Shown here in pieces: positions 18,799 to 25,310 of a stretch of DNA of 25,310 bases. The stretch covers positions 1 to 25,310 of the forward strand of contig NW_024468400.1 in NCBI RefSeq assembly GCF_002104995.1. Reading direction: 5' to 3'. The stretch is from Linderina pennispora. Taxonomy: Eukaryota; Kickxellomycota; Kickxellomycetes; Kickxellales; Kickxellaceae. Position numbers and translations under genes: made by a program. A model generated the notes under the pieces. The model was not told the DNA's origin. It saw nothing but the letters and a program-made list of their open reading frames with translations, and made no database searches. Numbering within the stretch: position 1 is the stretch's first letter; each line of letters begins with the position of its first letter.

Positions 18799-18873
18799 CG
18801 ATATGCTGTAGCCGGTGCACCCCATATGTCTGTGAGTGGTCACTACAGAGGGCATTGCTTACGCTTGTAATAT

Positions 18874-20095
18874 ATGATGGAGATGGCTTCGACATTTCGT
18901 CTTGCTGCTACTATAATGCCAGAGCCATATCTTTACCAATACCATATCTCGGATAATGCTATTCAGACGCAGTGCCTGGCCAGCGGCTCGCCCGAGGAAG
19001 ATGGCAATTTTTACAAGTCTGTCAAATGGTCGCCCGATGGGACATCGCTGGCCGCGCATACCGAGGATAACGCATTACACATATACAACGTCTGCGATAT
19101 AGTGGATAGCATTGCGCAGGGCAGCGTTTCGGCAGATACAGAGTGCCGACAGATATCGCCAGCCGCTGCAATCCCACATGCCGAACGCTTCATTGATTTC
19201 TCGTGGTACCCGTACATGCACCACGCCACACCGTCTACCTGCTGCCTTGTGGAATCAACACGCGACCACCCACTGCACTTGCGCGACACCAACTACGGGT
19301 CTGTACGCGCACACTACGCGGCCTACGACTCGAAGGAGGTTCTAATGACCGCCAACTGCACACTATTCTCGCCTGACGGTAGCCGCATATACGCCGGATA
19401 TCAAAGGAGCATCGGAGTGTTTGATACTCAACGCGCCGGATTGCCCATCTCCCTGGATAGCACCTCGCCAACACGACGCAGCAAAGACGGGGTGCGCGGG
19501 ATAATCTCCTGCCTTGCCTTTTCGCCGACGTCGCAAGTGCTTGCATGCGGGTCGTTCAGCGGCCAGATAAGCCTGCGCTCTGCAGACTCCACCACAGCTT
19601 CTGTATGGCCTGTGCCAGCTGAATATGCCGGCCAGGGTGTTGCCCATCTGCAGTGGTCGCCTAACGGCATGCTTTTTGTGGGCAGCGCCGCGGCAGTCAC
19701 GACATATTGTTGCCTGGGACGTGCGGGATTTGCGTGGGCCCTACGCGGTCGTTGAACGCCCGGCAACGACACAGCAGAGGATGGCGTTTGACTTTGACAC
19801 CATGGGCAGGTTCCTTGTTGCTGGACAGATGGATGGCTCGCTGGCATTCCATGACATATGTGGGCTGGACAGCGCCGAGGACAGGGGCGTGGCAAGGGTT
19901 CCGGCCCATGACGACTTGGTTGCTGGGGTTGCATGCCATCCACACTACGCACTGCTGGCGACGGCTGCGGGCCAGCGCAGGTTTTCCGACTATGGTGACG
20001 ACGAGGCTGCGGCGGCGGGGCGCAGCGTGTGCTCGCCCAGCCTCAAACTTTGGTCGCTGGGCGCCCAGTATTTTGAGCGCGAAATCCAGGCTTAA
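18874..20095 (+). CDS. WRAP53/TCAB1-type WD40 protein (one frameshift)
   Basis: This WD40 beta-propeller protein of about 406 codons belongs to the telomerase Cajal body protein 1 (WRAP53) group, which binds CAB-box RNAs and helps telomerase and Cajal-body RNP assembly in animals. Landmarks in order are NFYKSVKWSPDGTSLAAHTE, DNALHIYNV, RFIDFSWYPYMH, STRDHPLHLRDTNYGSVRAH, LFSPDGSRIYAGYQRSIGVF, GIISCLAFSPTSQVLACGSF, LQWSPNGMLFVGS, HIVAWDVRDLRGPY, RMAFDFDTMGRFLVAGQMDG and SPSLKLWSLG. The frame changes at about 19685-19695 (GSA passes to RQSRHIVAWDVRD) in GCGCCGCGGCAG, consistent with one extra base. The long N-terminal extension of the human protein is absent. The start is one of two nearby ATGs (18874, 18877). 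It lies 75 bases after APC7 on the same strand. Confidence 0.8.
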
Positions 20096-20120
20096 AATAT
20101 TTTCCAGCTAGACTCTCTCC

Positions 20121-20141
20121 TCTCGTTTCTCGTTTCTCGTT
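20121..20141 (+). repeat. Tandem TCTCGTT x3
   Basis: Three exact seven-base copies of TCTCGTT lie 69-89 bases upstream of the ATG at 20210, in a pyrimidine-rich leader. It may be a promoter or 5'-leader element of the downstream gene. No function is shown. Confidence 0.5.
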
Positions 20142-20209
20142 TGTTACTATAGCTCCCTCCTTTACATTCTGCTCCTTGCAAGACTTGCAGCCCTCATTTC
20201 GTCGCAATT

Positions 20210-21489
20210 ATGACCGTGGAAAGCGTTACAGAGGTACAGAGAAGGATGCCAGCAAAGCCCCTGTCTTCACAGCTCTCTAGACAGCCAAGGGCGCATACTG
20301 GAGTCGCACAGTAACACGCTGGTTGAAATTTGCATGCATTTCACAGTCGCTAAGAGCCAGCTTTCGCCCTGTAGCCAATGCCTCCAAATGACCTGACGCG
20401 GCTTAGCCAGTTCATGGCCGACTGCATGAGCATAGGTGCCTTGAAGGTAAGACAGCGACATGCTGTTGTTTTCCAGCAGCCCCTGCTAGTCGCGGGTCAG
20501 CTGAGAGACCAAGCACTGGCAGCTTATTGCGGTGTATTTTGTCTGCTTGTAGGGCTTTGCACATTTTACAATGTATATTCGCAGCCGCGAGGAGGTCATA
20601 ATGCGTATCTACCGCCGCGATGGGGTGTCCAAGCAGACTAAACCGCCAGTCTCGAGCCTAACCATATGCGATTACGTGTAAGTGCATGCCAGGCATGAGC
20701 TGCGTGATATGCGGTGGCACTGAATGCCTACCCTGATAGCAAAACCCTAATGCCTATCCTATCCCGGAAAACTCTAATTGTAGCGACAAGATCCAGGCCA
20801 CCGATGAGACAAAGCAAATGTGAGTTGCCCCAGGCACATTGGGTGCTGCATGAGCTGCATGAACCTATCCCCTCCCAAAATGAGATGCATGCATTTGCGT
20901 GCGAGTCAATATCCCGCAACAATGTGTTTTTGCTCAATGTGCTCACCCACAGGGGATGTATCTGTAGGATGAATGAGGCCAAGAAAGACATGGAGCAGCC
21001 GTTTGACATGTCAGACAAAAAACCTCGAGGACGATAAGGACGGGATCAGCTTCATGCTTGCCGGTTACCCGCGGTACCGGTGTCCGTATGTCTGGCCCAA
21101 GACGGACCACGAATCGCTCCTACATACTGGCCGCAACCAGCGCCTGGGGCGCGACCTGCCGCTGAAGATGGAGACGGTTGAGACGTGGCGGGTGTTTGAC
21201 ATCCGGCCCTGGGATATTTTGGTAGAGCTCATAGTTACTGCGGTGAACCCACCCCCGGAGAACCCGTTCCTGGTGGACCACGACTACTTCGATGCACTGC
21301 CAATTGAGGAACGTGTGGTAGTGACTGGCGCGATGCTGGAGTTCCAGCGCCGGATCTACCTGAGACACTACTACTCAGCAAACATGGTGTTGGATGACAT
21401 CAAAGAAGCTGCAGCATAGGCACTTCCGCGACATCAACACACTGCGCGAGTACCAGCAGTCTATGTCATTCCGTGAAACAAAGTCGTGA
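20210..21489 (+). CDS. Unrecognised spliced gene, probable nuclear or cytosolic protein
   Basis: Four exons can be read: 20210-20446, 20553-20677, 20784-20819 and 20968-21489, giving about 300 residues. The start is MTVESVTEVQRRMPAKPLSS. Exon 1 ends LSQFMADCMSIGALK and exon 2 continues in phase GFAHFTMYIRSREEVIMRIY. Exon 4 has DGISFMLAGYPRYRCPYVWP, TWRVFDIRPWDILVELIVTA and AMLEFQRRIYLRHYYSANMV, and ends LREYQQSMSFRETKS. Frame changes are needed at about 20276, 20372, 21016-21023 (a run of six A before CCTCGAGG) and 21400-21410. Each is a one-base step with protein-like sequence on both sides. No signal peptide or membrane segment is seen. I recognise no family, although the consistent splice phases and the dense hydrophobic/charged pattern argue that it is, or recently was, a real gene. 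Confidence 0.6.
20447..20552 (+). other. Intron 1 of the 20.2-kb gene
   Basis: GTAAGA donor directly after ALK codons and CTTGTAG acceptor; 106 bases, phase 0. Reading through gives an unrelated Cys/Gln-rich sequence, whereas splicing restores ALKGFAHFTMYIRSREE. Confidence 0.6.
20678..20783 (+). other. Intron 2 of the 20.2-kb gene
   Basis: GTAAGT donor, CTAAT branch-point candidates and TTGTAG acceptor; 106 bases. Joining gives CDYVDKIQATDETKQ across a phase-2 junction. Exon 3 is only 36 bases long. Confidence 0.5.
20820..20967 (+). other. Intron 3 of the 20.2-kb gene
   Basis: GTGAGT donor. Two acceptors are possible in the same frame: CACAG ending at 20952 or TGTAG ending at 20967. The second gives TKQMMNEAKKDME. 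The choice cannot be made from sequence alone. Confidence 0.45.
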
Positions 21490-21573
21490 GCTAATAGCGG
21501 CGCACATGTCTAATACACTGTTGTTATTACATTTGTTCCCAAAAGTGTGGCCGATGTAAATGATCTGTGGTAT

Positions 21574-24500
21574 TTACTCCTGGATGCCTTTGACAGCAAA
21601 CGACAAAGATACCCCATCGATTAAATGGTTCATTCCTGCCACTGTTCCCTCGACAGCTTGCTGCCGCTGCACGCTCAAGTTCGTTTCTGCAACATGTGGT
21701 GCATGTTGCAAGACGCTTCCATATGTGACAGCGTTCTGTTTATCAGAAGTGGATGTGGCGTCATGCTGCGGAGTGGCAATCAGCTTTGAGATCATACTCT
21801 GCAGCTCAGCACTGCTCATCTGGCTCAGATCCAGTCGCACCGGCTTTGGTGAACACACGGTCCGTGAGCATGGTGGGGTCTTCTCGTTGGCATTGTCGAC
21901 TTCATCCACACGGTTGGACAAAAGACTTGACAACAACTGCTCTGACCACTCGAAATTGTGCCGATTTTGCTGTTGCTGTGGCCGCTGCTGTTGTTGCGAG
22001 CTATCAGCCACGGTCGACTCAACGCCAGAGACAAGGCCATGGAGGAGCATATCGATATCGGCCTGCTGGAATTGACACGTTGCTAGGTGTGTTCGAGGCG
22101 GACTGTTGGTTTGGCGCTTTGGTGACTGAGTGATCCCAGCGTCTGGAAGTTGCTCCTGAGACATTCGAGGACGAGCATCGTATGCTGTTCGAAGTGTCAT
22201 TCAACTGTTGCAGATGGGCAAAGCGAGATGTAGGTTCGCCCAACCGCTCTATTGGCCCAGCAACCTCTGCACTCCACTGAATTTGTAACCGGATGGTTGG
22301 TTGCTGGCCTGTGATACGGGTTGCTCATTGCTCATCTCTGTAGCATGCTTAGGTGCAGGGTCAATGACGATACCCTCAGATTCGGGTGCGCTGGCCTGGC
22401 TATGCCATGGCTCTACGCTAAAACTGCCTAGCTGCGTTTCCAGTGTTCCACATCTGGTGACTTGCGCCGTTGTAGGAGTCGAACAAGAATTGGCGCGGCG
22501 GCCCATCGGACGCATCAACCGACATTCTTCTGAAATCCATGTCTCTCGACTGTTGCTGCTGCTGGTGTGGATCCCGACAAGTGCATTGACCATCGAAATC
22601 GCCGGTCCATTTGCCCGGGGATTGGCCTGCTCCAACGTCCGGTAATGGTCGCTCTCAACCATCTTGAGATCTGGTGGGCTATAGGTGGTCTGTTTGATCA
22701 CGTCATTGAAGAACCCGTGCAGCTTGCTGTACATATACGTGAACCCCACATATGAACTGCAACGAGGCACGATCCATGGGTCTGGGTCATTCTCGTGCTC
22801 AATCAGCAGCTCCGAGTCGCCATCCTCGCTGATACCGCTGGCTTGTTGGCTGCAGCCGCTGTTTCTTGCGCAGGTTAAACACATGGTGCAGCACCGTGAT
22901 AGTAGCACTATTAAAATGGTAGTACTGGTCAGCCGCAACAAGCATCTTCAGGTGGACTTCAAGGTCGCGCCTCGACTGCTCGGCAATCGCGCTATCGTCG
23001 CACAATGCGCATTGACATGGATGGAAGGCCCTTGAACAGACCAGATTCCAACATGCGGGCCCCAATACTCAGCAGACAAAGACTCCATTGCCCAGCGAAT
23101 AACGTCAGCTTGCTTATGCGCTGCCTCAATGCACACCGCTTTGGCTCGCTGAATCATCTCGGGACTGATCTTTTCGTAGGTGTATGACGGCATTCGGAGC
23201 GATACAGGATGATCTTGGCACCGTAGTACATGATGTGCAGGTCAAAGTAAATTGAGTAGATGTTAGTTGTGCCACTAGCACCGTCGCCCAGGTTTGCGTA
23301 GCCGCTGAGCAGCCATTCCGTACGCGGCGGGAACTCCAAGTACGGAACGAAGCGCCCGCGGATGGACTCCAGCTCCTTGTCGAGTGCATCGAAAGTGGCG
23401 CGGCGGGACAGATCCGACGGACGCACAGGTCTCCTTCTGCGATTCGCAAACTCGGCAATGCGCCCGCCAATCCGGTACATCTCAACGACCATCCACCAGT
23501 AGTCGGGGATCTGTGCAGGCAACTCGTTCTCATCTGGAATTATGCCCATTATCCAGTTGTAGTCGCGGCTCGGCAGATTGACTACGATATCGTCATCGTG
23601 CACGGTTGCTGGCCGTGATGCGACGATTACCGACACTCGCTCTCCACAATAAACATACCACCATAGCCTCCGGCGCCATTCAGCTTCAGCCCAGCAGCGC
23701 GAGCTGCCGTTGGAGTTCTCGTTAAAATCCTCCTCATCAATTAAATGCAGGCGGCATCGCTGGGCAAGCCGTGTAGCCATCCCTATAATTTGAACCCCCG
23801 AGCTGAAAAGGACATTAGCAGACTGCACCATATGCAAGATGACGGGGCATTATAAAGCGCATACATGAAGATACAATTGTCAAAGCCGTAATAGTGGCCA
23901 GATGCCTTCTACTGTCGCCATTGTTGGTCACGAACAGAAACTGCATAATTGATATTGGCTGTCATGGCGCAAAATGTGCAATTTTTTTAGAGACAGATGT
24001 TGCACCAAGACATGAACACTGCACATGACACGATGAAAACATGTTAGCTTGCTTGCTCGTCTTAATGTTAGCACTACCATTGATATAGCAGTATTTTGCT
24101 TACCATTGTATGTCCACGCCGATTCGCCACGTCCACAACCCCACTCATATGTCGACAACATCATAAGACATTCAACCACATTAGGGCTAGGTCGATCGAC
24201 CAGGCCGGAGATGAGCTCGGCCGATCGCTCGGCAAAAGCACGGCCCGCATTGTATTTGGGCGAGCACACGAATTCAGGGCGACTGCTGAAACGCGCCCCC
24301 AGAGCAATGATTGCACAGATGGTAAATTCAGGTAGCTCTCCCGAGCGAAAGCGTTCAATTTGCAGCCTCATTGTGGTCGGGGCGCCATCGGCGTGACTTG
24401 CTTGACCACAAATCCTATCATCTCCTCAATGATGTCTGGCGAAGGCAGCTTGAGAGCTGGGCGTTGGCTGCATGGCTCGTGCGGAATTCTCTGATCGACG

Positions 24501-24945
24501 GGCAGGTAGATTTGCGCACTGTTCTGGACGAGGGGCGAAGTGCGGCCCTGTGTCACATCCATTGCCAAGCTGGTAGGGAGAATCCGCTCGATGAGCGGTT
24601 GCAGAATCCGCTCCATACACTTGATGCGCTGCTCCAGGTTGCCAACAGCACTGCGACGTCTGCGTCTCTTGCGGACCAGTGGGCTGTAGTGGCAAGCCAG
24701 CCTCATATTCTTGCATTGCCAGCACAGGGCTTCGTGCTATCGCACTTTATTTTCTTGCGCCGGCAGCTGTCACATGCCTGCAGTAAGCGCTGCTGCTTGC
24801 GGGATTCGGCGTCGTCATGCTCATCCAGCTCGTCGCTGCCATTATCAATAACACTCTCGCTGTACTGCTGCCTAATGTCAGCGTCTGGGTCCTCGGACGA
24901 GATCATGAGCGACGATGGTGTGACTTTGTGACTAACCATTTGCAT
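21574..24945 (-). pseudogene. Zn(II)2Cys6 transcription factor gene with many frame interruptions
   Basis: A fungal zinc-cluster regulator, read from the ATG at 24945 (MQMVSHKVTPSSLMISS) to the stop at 21574. The DNA-binding cluster is CDSCRRKKIKCDSTKPC followed, after a two-base excess at about 24735, by CKNMRLAC; a basic RKRRRRR and a dimerisation helix (LEQRIKCMERILQPL) come next. The fungal-specific middle domain then shows LPEFTICAIIALGARFSSRP, LMMLSTYEWGCGRGESAWTY, AEWRRRLWWYVYCGERVSVI and DDIVVNLPSRDYNW. The C-terminus is Q/S-rich. Frame changes occur near 24735, 24385, 23800 (at a C5/G5 run beside the intron), 23190, 22995, 22890, 22255 and 22090. Eight in 3.4 kb exceeds every neighbour, so this may be a true pseudogene, but continuous family similarity at each joint also fits assembly errors. 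The target genes are unknown. Confidence 0.7.
23803..24103 (-). other. Intron in the zinc-cluster factor gene
   Basis: Donor AATG|GTAAGC after AWTYN and acceptor CTTTTCAG with a CTAAT branch-point candidate; 301 bases. Splicing joins WTYN to VQIIGMATRLAQRCRLH, as expected for the family, but the junction is one base out of phase beside a run of five identical bases. Confidence 0.6.
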
Positions 24946-25310
24946 TCGTTCGCGCAGTGGCTGGCTTGTCGTTTCAATTGTAACAAAATGGCAAAGAAAT
25001 AGTAGGAAGAGTATGCAAAATGTGTAGCGATAATGTGTGATAACGTATGCTTTTGCTGGCTAAGAGAAAGAACGAGAGAAAGAAAGCGCTAATGGCAGAG
25101 TGGACAGCATGTCTCGTAGAAAATGGATGAAGATTGGTTGATATGGACCAAGGGGGAAAGGGAAAACGCATGCTCCGGATCGCCAGAGTGACGCTGCCGA
25201 AGCTTCTTTGGCACGTCGCTAGATCCCATGCAATAAAGCCCGCACGGCCAAAGATAAAATATTGCTTTTGCTCCATATTCAGATCGTGGATTTTGTTGGA
25301 TTCCACCAAT
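24946..25310. other. Upstream region of the zinc-cluster factor gene
   Basis: No gene is supported. It should contain the minus-strand promoter, and no strong TATA box is visible in the expected interval. A minus-strand ORF at 24974-25309 has no protein-like pattern and runs off the window edge. Confidence 0.4.

Noticed and set aside
17975-18895. 306-residue minus-strand ORF
   Set aside because: Antisense shadow of APC7, which has clear family landmarks.
24720-24745. Intron within the zinc cluster, as in some zinc-cluster genes
   Set aside because: Only eight bases separate the two cysteine codons; no splice sites.
1-25310. CRISPR arrays, operons, prokaryotic ribosome-binding sites
   Set aside because: No regular direct-repeat arrays; spliced genes and TATA promoters mark eukaryotic DNA.

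Overview
The window looks like nuclear DNA of a fungus, most likely an early-diverging (zygomycete-grade) lineage such as Kickxellales. Support comes from short GT-AG introns, TATA boxes at eukaryotic spacing, no operons, a Zn(II)2Cys6 regulator (fungus-specific), and APC7 and WRAP53/TCAB1-type genes that common yeasts lack or have in very diverged form. The lineage is an inference. The family calls come from motifs read by eye, with no database search.

Layout. Positions 1-8000 are gene-poor and decayed. They hold a broken unrecognised ORF (341-935), a short CwfJ-domain protein with a CCHC knuckle (2228-3175, +), a small acidic protein ending in a CaaX-like box (3745-4050, -), two copies of a dispersed repeat (1461-1674 and 4725-4989), two coding relics, and a broken single-pass membrane protein gene (5897-6828, -). 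Positions 8000-21500 are gene-dense: a ZIP zinc transporter (8213-9520, +), the Mrc1/claspin checkpoint mediator (9833-12941, +), a large leucine-rich hypothetical protein (13076-15016, -), a Yrb30-type RanGTP-binding protein (15391-16915, -), APC7 (17146-18798, +), a WRAP53/TCAB1 WD40 protein (18874-20095, +) and an unrecognised spliced gene (20210-21489, +). Positions 21574-24945 (-) hold a Zn(II)2Cys6 transcription factor gene whose frame is interrupted many times.

Function. Several genes belong to nuclear and cell-cycle biology: replication checkpoint (Mrc1), anaphase-promoting complex (APC7), Ran transport (Yrb30-like) and telomerase/Cajal-body RNP (WRAP53-like). The upstream regions of Mrc1 and APC7 both carry TTTCGCG-type E2F/SBF-like sites, which suggests shared G1/S control. 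The ZIP transporter stands alone, with its own TATA box and a perfect 19-bp palindrome at the expected transcription start.

Main caution. Conserved reading frames (Mrc1, Yrb30-like, WRAP53-like, 20.2-kb gene, zinc-cluster factor) repeatedly shift by one or two bases with protein similarity continuing on both sides, several times at or beside short homopolymers. Residual indel errors in the assembly are as likely as true pseudogenes. I see no convincing new defence, mobile or biosynthetic system. The most unusual items are the knuckle-CwfJ protein without the N-terminal phosphoesterase-like domain, the acidic CaaX protein and the unrecognised 20.2-kb gene.
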